DNA of 64,000 nucleotides from Puccinia triticina (taxonomy: Eukaryota; Basidiomycota; Pucciniomycetes; Pucciniales; Pucciniaceae), in the NCBI RefSeq assembly GCF_026914185.1, contig NC_070565.1, forward strand, positions 5,704,001-5,768,000, given 5' to 3'. Positions 11,491 to 20,928 of the stretch are shown here, piece after piece; position 1 is the stretch's first letter, and every line of letters begins with the position of its first letter. The notes below the pieces were generated by a model that was given only the letters and a program-made list of their open reading frames with translations, made no database searches and was not told where the DNA came from. The position numbers and the translations under genes are program-made.

Positions 11491-12375
11491 CACATCAAAT
11501 AAAATAGTAAGTTGATGACAAGTGAAATCACACCAGCTCCAGCCAGCTACCCACCATCTATCCAATATCTATCCACTATCTACACCAATCTCCCAACCAT
11601 CTCCTCAAATTCCAGAATTTACCCAGGAGGTCCTGTTCAGTTTTTGATGAACCCAATTGATCCTCAGTTCTGTCCTTTGGTACCCAGCTCATACTCAGCT
11701 TTTTTGCCCAGCTCATACTCAGCTTTTTCACGCAGCTCACTCTCAGAATTGGAATAAAGCCTTTTGACTAGTCCTTGCCCAGGTGATGTTCAGCTTTGTA
11801 CTAGTCCTGGCGCAGCTGATGCTCAGCTTTGTACCAGTCCTTGCTCAGCCTTTTCCTAGTCCTGTCCCAGCTGATGCTCAGCTAGGACCCAGTACTGGGC
11901 CAGCTGGCCAGCTGATGCTCAGCTTTCTGAGTATCAGCTGAGCCAGGCCAGAGAAAAAGATGGGAATCAGCTTGGACAGGACCAGAGCTGAAAATCAGCT
12001 AGGCTAGGGCCAAAGCTGAGCATCAGCTGAGCCACGGCCAAGGCTGAGCATCAGCTGTGCCAGGGCCAAGGCTGAGCATCAGCTGTGCCAGGGCCAAAGA
12101 TGATCATCAGGTGGCCGGTTCTAAAGCTGAGCATCAGCTGGGCCAGGGAAAAACTGAGCATCAGCTGAGCCAGGGTAAAAGCTGAGCATCAGCTGGGCCA
12201 GGGCCAAAGCTGAGCATCATCTGGTTTTGTCACATTGAGTGCCTTGATCCTGAAACCTGTAATGTGAGCCCTAGATGTGCTGGTGGAGAGGAGCAGCATT
12301 GGAGCAGTGTTGGAGCTGAAAACAAAGCTGTGTCATGTCACTTGCCATCAAGTGACTACTTTTTTTTCCTGGTGA
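11491..12375. mobile_element. Fold-back element made of inverted minisatellites
   Basis: The left half carries repeated GCTGATGCTCAGCTTTGTACC-type units and the right half their reverse complement (AAAGCTGAGCATCAGCTG), so the ~0.88-kb element can fold on itself. Its right end, read inverted, is TCACCAGGAAAAAAAAGTAG followed by TCACTTGATGGCAAGTG. Its left end keeps TAGTAAGTTGATGACAAGTG. CACATCAAA occurs at both borders (11,491-11,499 and 12,379-12,387) and once at the matching place of copy C, so it may be the target duplication, though the left border is not clean. The same left end occurs at 37,008 and 60,719. It separates the promoter and leader of peptide gene B from its coding exon. Confidence 0.7.
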
Positions 12376-12428
12376 ACTCACATCAAAATCCATCATCTTT
12401 TACTCAATTCGTAGTCAGACCCTCTAGA

Positions 12429-12590
12429 ATGCAAAGCTTTTTACTGATCCCTGTAGGATTATTAATCCTCTTGCAAGCTATCATTGGCTCCCCAACACCT
12501 ATTACCCAACCTACCCAGGATCTCACTCCTAATCCCGCGCTCCTCACTCCCCTCCATTGTGATTGTATGAATAATGGAATTTGTTGTTGA
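12429..12590 (+). CDS. Small secreted Cys-rich peptide, copy B (53 aa)
   Basis: The ATG at 12,429 opens a 53-residue peptide. Its signal peptide MQSFLLIPVGLLILL is nearly identical to copies A and C. A Pro/Thr linker and the tail LHCDC-x(5)-CC follow. An upstream in-frame extension to 12,264 lies in the fold-back element and leader, so I reject it; the ATG used matches the conserved starts of the other copies. Everything from the AG at 12,416 (AATTCGTAG, likely splice acceptor) to the 3'-UTR intron motif (AACAAG/GTATACC...TCTCAG/GCATACCC) is conserved. About 0.9 kb of fold-back DNA now lies between promoter and coding exon, so expression is uncertain unless it is spliced out as part of a leader intron. 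Confidence 0.55.
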   Translation: MQSFLLIPVGLLILLQAIIGSPTPITQPTQDLTPNPALLTPLHCDCMNNGICC

Positions 12591-13234
12591 TAGGCGTTGA
12601 GAAGAGCTCATAACAAGGTATACCAATGCTTTCTCTTTGTTATTGAGTAGATAAGACCGCTGCTGTGTTGCTGACTATCTGGACACGCCAACTTGACCTT
12701 TCTCAGGCATACCCGGAAATGATTGAAATTGATGGCTAGCCTGATTTTTTCGATGATGATTGCTCAAAAAGTCTCTCTCCGCGGCATCTTTCAATTCACC
12801 CTTGTTGTTATTGAATACCTGGGTCACAAAGTCCACATTGTTTGTTGCTGCTCTCTCGCCGATTACCCACCGTATGGATTAATCGGACCCTTAAAATATC
12901 ACTCTACGATAAATTAACACTTCTTCCCAATTCAAATTGGGAAAATGAGATCCCGATCAATCCGAAATCTCGGCTATTGCTACGCCTCCGGGCTTGCTGC
13001 CGAAGTTTACGCTATATCTGTACAAGAAAAAATTGCTTATCGCGTTTTGCAACTCGAGAAAGGGAATCATGTACATAATGATAAGGGTGGCGCGTGCCGA
13101 AATCATCTGCTTCAGTGACTCATAAATGAGCGCTTCACATACGTTCTGCCTATGCGCGGAAAAAACATTCAGAATTTGCTAAAATATTCACCCAATGATA
13201 ACAGTTGAAGGCGTGATGGGCACCCATATGCAGG
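12591..13234 (+). repeat. 3' block of gene B and upstream block of gene C
   Basis: The first ~240 bases match the 3' blocks of copies A and C. From about 12,915 the sequence matches the flank of relic D (CTACGCCTCCGGGCTTGC). From about 13,082 it matches the upstream block duplicated at 2380-2710. The peptide genes were therefore copied as units of about 1 kb including promoter and 3' flank. Confidence 0.55.
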
Positions 13235-13267
13235 CTGGCTGTGGTGCCAGTTCCGCTTTATATAAAG
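13235..13267 (+). promoter_or_regulatory. Promoter of peptide gene C: CTGGC-N6-GCCAG plus palindromic TATA
   Basis: CTGGC (13,235-13,239) and GCCAG (13,246-13,250) form an inverted repeat with a 6-base spacer. CTTTATATAAAG, itself a palindrome, lies at 13,256-13,267 and GCCCTTTGTTGCTGACCAG follows, as in copy A. Confidence 0.6.
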
Positions 13268-13602
13268 CCCTTTGTTGCTGACCAGGAACTCACCACCTTC
13301 CTCACCAAATCCACTCGCACCCATCAATCCATCAATCGTCTCATCTACTGCTTCGCACCGTTTTACTCGTGTCAACTTCTCTCAATCAATTATTCGACTA
13401 GGTTTGTTGCACTAAATGCCTTTCTGATGATCGGAATCCCCTGGCTCACGTTGTGTTATCTTCCTTTAGGTTTGCCGCAACTTGGCATCATTTCCGGTTT
13501 GCAAAGACTCCTGCCACTGCCCTGCCACTGCCCTGATGATACACTCTTAACTCACATCAAATCCCATCATCCTTTACTCATTTCGTAGTCAGATTCTTTA
13601 GA

Positions 13603-13746
13603 ATGCAAAGCTTTTTAGTGATCCCTGTTGGAACATTAATCCTCTTGCAAGCTATCATCGGCTCCCCAACACCTATTAACACTTACGCCACTCCCGAAAA
13701 TCATCATTGTGGTTGTATAAAACATAATGATCCTCATTGCTGTTGA
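13603..13746 (+). CDS. Small secreted Cys/His-rich peptide, copy C (47 aa)
   Basis: The ATG at 13,603 opens a 47-residue peptide: signal peptide MQSFLVIPVGTLILL, then SPTPINTYATPEN, then the tail HHCGC-x(7)-CC and a TGA. The gene is too short for a routine 60-residue cut-off and was found by its similarity to copies A and B. The leader with a likely 5'-UTR intron (about 13,402-13,469), the acceptor TTTCGTAG before the start and the 3'-UTR intron after the stop (from AACAAA/GTGACC to ATTCAG/GCATAA) are all conserved. With both promoter and 3' block uninterrupted, this is the most complete copy. No function is known to me. Confidence 0.6.
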   Translation: MQSFLVIPVGTLILLQAIIGSPTPINTYATPENHHCGCIKHNDPHCC

Positions 13747-14079
13747 TAGGCGTCGAGAAGAGCTCATAACAAAGTGACCGATGGTTTTCTCTCTGCCATT
13801 AAATAGTTGAGTCTGAGATCGCTGTTGTGTTGCTGACTATCTGAAAACGCCGACTTGATTTTTCTGACTCTATTCAGGCATAACCGGAAACGGTTGAATG
13901 GCTAGTCTGATTATTCCGAGGGTACTTGCTCAACAAGTCTCTCCACGGCATCTTCCGATTCATCTTTGTTGTTCTTGAACTAGGCACCTTGTATCATCAA
14001 CGCGCATGATTAGTAAATTTATCGGTGTAAACCATTTCAGCCAGATACACAGCCCCAGATCACCCAGACATGAGAGATT

Positions 14080-14683
14080 TTGCATTTGTCTACCCCAGCA
14101 ACGGGTCTTCGATTCTAGTTTGTATTAGTCATGGACTGATTGAGTTGTACGCAACCTCGCCTTGGCATTTTGCACTAAAACCTAGCGAATTGTGGAAAGA
14201 TAAGGTGTTTTATCATATCACCAACCCTTTTTGTGATGATCTTGTGTGCACCATGTTAGATTTTGGTGTTCTCCTTCAACTGTTGGGTGATTTATGTTGG
14301 GTTTTCCAGTTTTTACCAGCGCTTGGAAGCTTATGAGTTTATGACAAGAAGCAATCCAAATTTTGAACACCTTTCAGAGGTAAAATGATAGAGGTGGCCG
14401 ATGTGGGATACAGGGGTGTGTTGGACCGAAGATGAAAGTGAAGGTGCAGTCCAGTCAGACATGCGCAGCTGTAATGCGAAACACATTTTTTGTGAAGAAA
14501 CGGTGGATTTGGGGTTTCCATCAAGTGAGCTTCCATGTGTCCCACAATCGACCATACCGGAACCTACCGGAACCCTGACATGTTGTCGAGCATTGTAGAA
14601 CAGGAACTTCCACTTGACCAACGACAACTGCGACACTCGATCGATGACTGGCGACGAGAAGGAGAGAAGATAAAGTGATTCAA
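14080..14683. other. Intergenic region upstream of the CAF17 homologue
   Basis: Copy C homology stops near 14,080. Short frames here have no recognisable content. The last ~100 bases (to GGAGAGAAGATAAAG) presumably hold the CAF17 promoter and leader, but no TATA box stands out. Confidence 0.4.
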
Positions 14684-15976
14684 ATGCGACCAGCCATCCG
14701 CACCATCCGGCGATCAGTCTCGGATAGCCTCTCGGGGTATTCTCATCCGTTCCACTCGAGCCCGAGGGCGGCCGAATGGCTGAGGACTCGACTGGCCGAC
14801 CGAGGGCTGATCAGCTTGCAGGGCGAGAAATCCAAGACTTTCCTCCAGGGACTGATCACCAACAACCTCAACAAGCTCACTGCCAGCCAAGATACCCCTC
14901 ACAGTCCCGCGCTCTACACCGCCTTCCTCACCCCTCCCGGCCGGCTCCAGTTCGACGGATTCGTCTATCCCGAGCATCCCCAGCCGAATCAGCCCCCCTG
15001 CTTATTGATCGACCATCATCTCCCGGAAGCCGATCGACTACTCGCCTGGCTGCGCAGGTTCGTGCTCAACAGTCGTGTCAAAATCTCCAGGGACACCAGG
15101 GAACTCTGGGCTGTTTGGCCCAACCACCCTCTCGATGACATTCACACTCTTCTCGCCAGCCCTTCTCTCCTCGATCAGCCCTCGCATCCCGTTTGGAAGG
15201 ATTTTCGGGGAGACCAGAGGCTGGGCTATCGGATCATCGGGAATCCCGAGTCGGTCCCAGAGCTCAAGTGTATGTACATTTTCAATCTTGCTTTCCTTCC
15301 AACTTCGTCGTGATTTTATTCTGACTTGTGCATAAAAACCTCACTAGCTCTAGCCCAGTTACCGGAAGCTCCCTTGTCAACTTACGCACTTCACGTCCTT
15401 TTGCACGCTTCGCTGCCCCACTCATTATCCCCACCCTATCCGGTCACACTACCTTTTGAAGCCAATCTGGATTATCATCATGGAGTGGATTTCCGAAAGG
15501 GATGCTATGTCGGCCAGGAGCTTACAGCAAGGACGTACCATACGGGGGTGATCCGAAAACGAATGGTGCCGGTAACGATCAGAAAAGATCGCCGCCCAGC
15601 GCTTGTTCGCATCCCAGATAGCCTCTCGATATCGGAGACTACGATGGCCGATCGCTCACTTACGGAGGGTCTTGAAGGCGTCGAGTTACGGCTCGACTCG
15701 CCATCCACAAACCCGCCCACATCCTCCGCCCAGAAGGCGAAGACGATCGGAAAGCTCTGCGGGCCCTTCATCTCAACCTCCTCCGCTGACCAGCACGCAG
15801 CCGAAGACCCTTACTCCTTGCTCTTCGGCTTGGCCCTGCTGCGAATTGACCATGACGCGTTCAATCTTCCGGCAGAAGATCCCTGGCCGACTGTCAGCCT
15901 CTCAACTGTCGATCAAGTTCCATCTCCTTGGACCATTCAACCTATCAAACCTGTCTGGTGGCCTTCCTCCAAATAA
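14684..15976 (+). CDS. CAF17: CAF17/IBA57-type mitochondrial iron-sulfur assembly protein
   Basis: Two exons (14,684-15,269 and 15,348-15,976; intron GTATGT...CACTAG) encode 404 residues. The family signature [13 protein letters not shown] lies at residues 246-258; it is the hallmark of the folate-binding YgfZ/GcvT-related family to which yeast Caf17 (Iba57) belongs. The N terminus is rich in Arg and Ser ([16 protein letters not shown]), fitting a mitochondrial presequence. [20 protein letters not shown] and [16 protein letters not shown] are also typical of the family. In yeast and human the protein works with Isa1/Isa2 to mature mitochondrial [4Fe-4S] proteins such as aconitase. The start is the ATG at 14,684. 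It looks intact and single copy in this window. Confidence 0.9.
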
Positions 15977-16754
15977 CCACATTATCCCATCCAATCGAAC
16001 CACGAATCCTATTGCTGCGCGTATTCAAGCTATAGAATAGTACATACGATCTTTAGCCGCTTGTCAAAGTCGTTTGGACGTCTTCTTTGATAGCGCTAGG
16101 ATTGTCGATATGGCCGCCTATCATCAAGCCCGTGTTCTACCACATGATTGATCAGGTAGATGCACAAAAGACCACTCTCCACGACCACTCTCCTTTCCTA
16201 CAAATATCTGTGATGGAACACAATGAGCCATGATCTAGATTATTGAGGTGAATAAAGATGCGGTAGATTTGTCAGAGCTTGCATGAATGTCTGATTTCCT
16301 GTGTGATTGGGCGAGATACATACACTCCCAAATCGCAGAAGGAAAATATAAAGCTATGTGTAACTTGTCAAACCTCCAACAGAACATGTGGTAGCTGTCT
16401 TATCTTTGAGGATTGCCTCAGCATACAGCCGAGAAATCCTGTTCATGAGTTGGATCAGATTGAGGCTTCGCATGCTTTCTGTGTCCGACCGGGTATCGGA
16501 TTTCCACAGTTCAATCCGGGGCTCTGATTGGCTCCCGTGTTTTCCGGATTTCTCTGGATTTACCAGCTCAGATCTGCCCGGATTGGAAGTTGAACCGGAC
16601 ACCAAGTCTCAAGTTCGCGTAACCAGCAGGAAGCAGTTGCAGTGAAGTGAAGTGACGTCACTCTGATTATTTATTTACATACATCCCTTGTGCTTCTGTG
16701 GATTCCTAGTATCATCTCCACGCCGAGCAGTCAGTGGGGCCTTGCATTTTAAAC
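15977..16754. other. Intergenic region between CAF17 and hydrolase 1
   Basis: I see no gene. The last ~130 bases (GGAAGCAGTTGCAGTGAAGTG, then CACTCTGATTAT, CCCTTGTGCTTC) are duplicated before hydrolase 2 at 58,788-58,900. They therefore belong to the duplicated promoter/leader of the hydrolase genes. Confidence 0.5.
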
Positions 16755-18429
16755 ATGGGCAAACGACTGCAATATCGGCTCCCTCATCGACCTAATATCA
16801 TCAGCCTACTTCCACTGGCACCCACCATTCAAGCAGCACCACCCGACGCGACCTTGGCACGGATTCAGAAACCGGCTATTCAACCTTTCAAAGATATCTC
16901 TACGGACCACAGACTTACCTGCTGGACTCGCTCGATCCATGTTTTCCCTGCCGCATACCCTCGTTCAATTGTTGGATCAGCCGTTCATGAGGCCGTTCTT
17001 CCCACATACCTACGCTCGCAGGATGCTGGGACAATTGCACACGACATTAGAGCTCGAAACGTTCACGCCGAAAGAAGGATTGAGTCTGAGTTGGGTGCGG
17101 TGGACAACGAACCCCAGTTATTCATTGCAGCCGCTCGATATTTCAACCATTCTGAATCAGTGAAAACTCGAGAAAATCAAGCTACTAATGGAGAGGAGCC
17201 CATCACTTTAATATTAACTCATGCAAACGGATTTCACAAGGAGGTAAAGTCTGGAACCCATTTTCACATTCAAATGTTGAACCTACAACCGATGCAATAT
17301 TGTGTTTTAATCTGCTTAGACTTGGGAGCCGATGTTGGCTCATCTACTCCTATCTCCTGGGGGTAGAAAAATCAAAGAAATCTGGGCGCTTGATTGCGCT
17401 AATCATGGCGACAGTGCCATCCTAAATCGAAGTACTCTTGGTTTGAATTGTAAGCTCCAAAGGATCTCACATCGAAGTGCAGGCCTGGCTTGGACCATTT
17501 TTTTGAAAAAAAGGTGAACAAATGATGCGTTTTACAAGATTTGAAAAGCTGATTCTCGATGGTTTTTTTGTCTGGTATGCATAGTTGATTGGGCAGATAA
17601 TGCTCGCGATTTACTGAATTTCGTGTTATTATACCTGCCTGAGCAACATTCATCTGATTCTAGTCTGCCTATGGTTTTGCCGCCCCTTGACTGCCCGCAT
17701 CCACAACTCCTCCAGCTTGACAAGTCGCCTCCTTTGAACACCTGCGGCCCGGTCTGTTGGCGTCATCGAAGACTGGGGCTCATGGGGCACTCCTTGGGTG
17801 GCTGCGCGTCCATGTTGGCAGTTACATCGATTCCAGAACTATTTGCAGAGGTTACACTAGTCGACCCCGCTATTGCGCCAACGCATGGTACTGACATTTC
17901 AGCCGCAATCAGACTTGTCAGTCTGGCTGTAACCCGGCAAAATGAATGGGAGAGTCGAGCGGCGGCCTTGAAAAAATTTCGGACAAATAAAACGTTTTAC
18001 GGTCGCTGGGATCCTCTAGTCTTGAAAAGATACGTTGAACATGCCTTGGAATCCGATCAGTTGGTAAAATTGAAATGCAACAAACTTCACGAAGCATCCG
18101 TTTTCACTCAGTGTCATGGTCGTGGTCCTGAAGCGTATCACAGGCTCTTGAATTTGTCCAACAAAAACATCAACGAAAAACAGACCATTATGCCCAGTAA
18201 CGATCAACTTCCCTTTCGATTTCTCTTGATACTCGGGAACCAAGCCGAATCAATCGTACCAGAAGAAGCTGTCTGCAATTTTGGCTTTGTCAGAATGAAT
18301 CAATCTGGTCACCTAGTCGTTCAAGAGAACCCACTGAAGCTGGCTGTCTTAATCTCCAAACACCTCACCGAATCAAGATATCTTCCGCCCATTGACAAGG
18401 CGCCCGATTTCACTCCGTCCAAGCTATGA
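16755..18429 (+). CDS. Alpha/beta-hydrolase with C-terminal SKL (peroxisomal), paralogue 1
   Basis: Three exons (16,755-17,243; 17,320-17,449; 17,585-18,429) keep phase and give 487 residues. HANGFHKE near residue 160 supplies the oxyanion-hole region and DCANHGDS follows in exon 2. The nucleophile elbow GHSLGG places the Ser near residue 276. The GNQAESIVPEE segment and His about 39 residues from the end (SGHLVVQENP) fit the acid/His part of the triad. The protein ends SKL, the canonical PTS1 peroxisomal import signal. It resembles the fungal Lpx1-like group of peroxisomal lipase/hydrolases; the substrate is unknown. The splice sites match those of the paralogue at 58,903 exactly. The start agrees with the paralogue (both read RLPHRPN soon after Met). 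Confidence 0.85.
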
Positions 18430-18984
18430 TTCCCACAGCATTTGGCAAATCTTAGGATAAGGGGTGGGTGAATCCTACAAATTGTCTTTTGCAAAGTCGC
18501 CTCTACGTAAAACATACCCGATGCAAGAGTACTCCAAACCCCCAAATCAATTAGTTTTGCGCACACCTCCGACCAAACTGGTCCATGTAAACACTTGCAT
18601 GTAAATCCGAGTGTGTGAAAGCCAATCTCAGGGGGGTGCATTGGTATATTCACACCCGCATCCCTTACACATCATAGTACATTGGGTGTGAAAATCTTCA
18701 ACCCCCCCCCCCCCCCCCCCCGAAGTAAAGAAAATTACACTCCAACTCTTACAGTGTGCAGTCAGATGAGAATCCCACCGCGCATCTCCGCCGTGTTCCC
18801 CACCTGAATCATGAAGATCCAGGATATCCCACCACACCAGATGCTGCCACTGATGGTCATAACCATCCTGCTCCTCTGGCCAAGACCTCAAGACCCCACC
18901 TCCACCCTTCACTTTCCCCATCCCGCACCCCACATCACTCCACATCTTCCGGTGTGGAACCTCTCAAATGGGTGAGATGAGCTT
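18430..18984. other. Intergenic region after hydrolase 1
   Basis: No gene is supported. It includes a run of 20 C at 18,702-18,721. Confidence 0.4.
18702..18721 (+). repeat. Poly-C tract
   Basis: Twenty consecutive C residues; length may be affected by assembly or sequencing error. Confidence 0.8.
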
Positions 18985-19380
18985 GGAGGGGATAAGTATG
19001 ATAATATACTTGGGTGTTGGTAAGCCTGCCCTCCTGGAATAACTCTGGGAGAAAGGTTCACTAAGAATAAAAATGTATTTGTGGCTGACTTCTATTCTAG
19101 TGAGGACTATTAATTGAGTCTTACTGGGACAAACCTGCAAGGAGGGGAGAATGAGGGTTTGAGAAGGGTGAATGGTTGAGGATTCAAAGGTATATCTGGT
19201 TCACTGTCAAATTTTCAATAAGGTAATCTTTTCTGATTTCAATGATGGTTTCTGTCTCTGATAATATTTCTCAATGATAAAGGTGATGATTGCTAGTATG
19301 TTTCATTTACTATTCTAATGCAAGCATGTGGAAAAAAAGGGAAGAACAATTGATGAATGTAATCTTTATAAATGATCTAG
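18985..19380 (+). repeat. Dispersed repeat shared with 60,985-61,420
   Basis: AGCTTGGAGGGGA opens the block. CTGCCCTCCTG, AACTCTGGGAGA (AACTCTAGGAGA in the other copy), TTCACTA and GCAAGCATG.GGAAAAA follow in the same order at 60,985-61,420. Because a MULE transposase gene starts 0.65 kb downstream, this may be the long terminal region of that element. I could not find its inverted partner. Confidence 0.45.
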
Positions 19381-20031
19381 TACATTGGGGTAAATAATAA
19401 TCAAGGGAAATAGTGGGGCAATGCCTTCCTTGTACCACTGGTTGGGATCTGTGTCTGGGGTTATTCTGTACTTGGGAAGGACATTTAGTTGGGGTAATTC
19501 CACTATTTCAACTAGCTGGGGTTTCACTAGAATATTTTTCAGGCTAGACTATGTACTCTCCAGTTGGGGTGACTAGACTGGATGATGTAATGGTACTAAT
19601 TATGCTAGATGCTGATGGGGTTATTTATCTAAGAGTGATTTTAGCCTTCTTGATTATGTATTTATCTGTACTATGTATAAAGATACTCTTGTAAAGGAAT
19701 AAGAGGGAATATATTGTGAAATGATTGGTCTGTGACTGTTTTTGTGATATCTATTCATGTAACAGATAATGAGTAAAAGAGCAAAATAAGAGAAATAATA
19801 TAGCTAGACATATGTAATAAAGATGGGACCCAGGATAACTTGACCTGTAGATTCAGATTCTTCTATAATAATGAGTGATTGTTTTACTTATATGGAATTG
19901 AAATACTATGTATGGGTTGGAGTGATCTCACCACACTGGCCCAAGCTTCTTTCCAATTCCCTACTCTCCGCAACCTAATACCCCCCCCCCCCTTCTAATA
20001 AACTTCATTTTGCTTTTATCTCCACCCACCA
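19381..20031. other. AT-rich region upstream of the MULE gene
   Basis: AT-rich sequence with no reading frame of note. A C12 run lies at about 19,981. It may be the 5' part of the MULE element. Confidence 0.35.
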
Positions 20032-20291
20032 ATGGCGCGAACCCACTCCACCAAACCCAATCAGCCTGCAAAGCGTAAATCCACCCCATCCTGTCCCTTG
20101 AAACCCCACGGCCAAGAATTTCTGCACTTAAAACCACCTTCCTTGGATATACAGTCCACCTCCGCTTGAGGGACCTCTGGCAAACAGGACAAGCCACCCA
20201 GACCGCCGACAGCTGACAACTGGCAGCTTCCATGGGGTATGAGCAACAACCACAAGACCTTCATCAACCATGGCTGCATCTTGGACAGCCA

Positions 20292-20506
20292 TGTTGAGTT
20301 GTCTGTTAGTCTGCTACCATGATGTATCACCACAGTATGGAGGGCTGTCGGATCGACCCATGAGCACTACCAACCAACCACCCAGCTGGCAGCCACGAGC
20401 GTCTGTAGCCTAGTTGGTAAAGGCAGCACTCTAGTATGTGTCTCAGCATAGCTGAGGTCGTGAGTTCAACTCTCACCAGACACATCTTCATTTTACAGTC
20501 TCTACA
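20292..20506 (+). repeat. Left LTR of the TRIM
   Basis: 215 bp, TG...CA. It differs from the right LTR by a single visible base in the T-loop (GTTCAAC against GTTCGAC), again a CpG site. The tRNA-like unit occupies 20,401-20,482. Confidence 0.9.
20401..20482 (+). other. tRNA-like sequence in the left LTR (Pol III A and B boxes)
   Basis: The 82-base stretch has a perfect A box (TAGCCTAGTTGG), a D-arm (GCC...GGC), a long variable arm (CTCAGC-ATA-GCTGAG) and a T-arm GTGAG-TTCAACT-CTCAC that matches the B-box consensus. The acceptor stem pairs GTCTG with CAGAC. The anticodon stem pairs poorly (loop around TCTAGTAT), so I cannot assign an anticodon. The long variable arm suggests descent from a Ser or Leu tRNA. 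Confidence 0.7.
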
Positions 20507-20713
20507 GGTTATGAGCCCAGAGCTACCTGAGCGCTACTTGCTTACAATAGAGACTTGATGAATTTGTGAATGCTTACTTGTAAGACCATGCAAACCCCTA
20601 TAAGCCTACATCTAGATCACGGGTTCAATCCCTACGCTGATCATCTTTCCTGGGTCTCATTCCCACTCTCTCTTGGGGTCAATCCCCACTTCCCATCATG
20701 TAGCAAGGGGGGG

Positions 20714-20928
20714 TGTTGAGTTGTCTGTTAGTCTGCTACCATGATGTATCACCACAGTATGGAGGGCTGTCGGATCGACCCATGAGCACTACCAACCAAC
20801 CACCCAGCTGGCAGCCACGAGCGTCTGTAGCCTAGTTGGTAAAGGCAGCACTCTAGTATGTGTCTCAGCATAGCTGAGGTCGTGAGTTCGACTCTCACCA
20901 GACACATCTTCATTTTACAGTCTCTACA
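20714..20928 (+). repeat. Right LTR of the TRIM
   Basis: 215 bp, following the polypurine tract and followed by the AGCCA target duplication. Confidence 0.9.
20823..20904 (+). other. tRNA-like sequence in the right LTR
   Basis: Same 82-base unit as at 20,401, with an exact B box GTTCGACTC. Acceptor, D, variable and T arms are as in the left copy. Confidence 0.7.

Larger units (their letters stand above)
20292..20928 (+). mobile_element. TRIM (miniature LTR retrotransposon) with tRNA-like LTRs
   Basis: Two nearly identical 215-bp LTRs (20,292-20,506 and 20,714-20,928), TGTTGAG...CTACA, flank a 207-bp non-coding interior. The interior begins GGTTATGAGCCCAGAGC, a primer-binding-like sequence nearly the same as that next to Copia element 3, and ends with the purine tract AGCAAGGGGGGG. 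AGCCA repeats before (20,287-20,291) and after (20,929-20,933) are the target duplication. No protein is encoded, so it must rely on another element. Each LTR contains a tRNA-like unit. Confidence 0.9.

Noticed and set aside
12264..12428. N-terminal extension of peptide B to 12,264
   Set aside because: The extension lies in the fold-back element and untranslated leader; copies A and C start at the equivalent of 12,429.
14331..14636. Minus-strand gene divergent from CAF17
   Set aside because: No recognisable domain and no support beyond open length of about 100 codons.
20401..20904. Two functional tRNA genes
   Set aside because: The anticodon arm does not form a normal stem and seven-base loop, and both copies lie inside identical LTRs of a mobile element.
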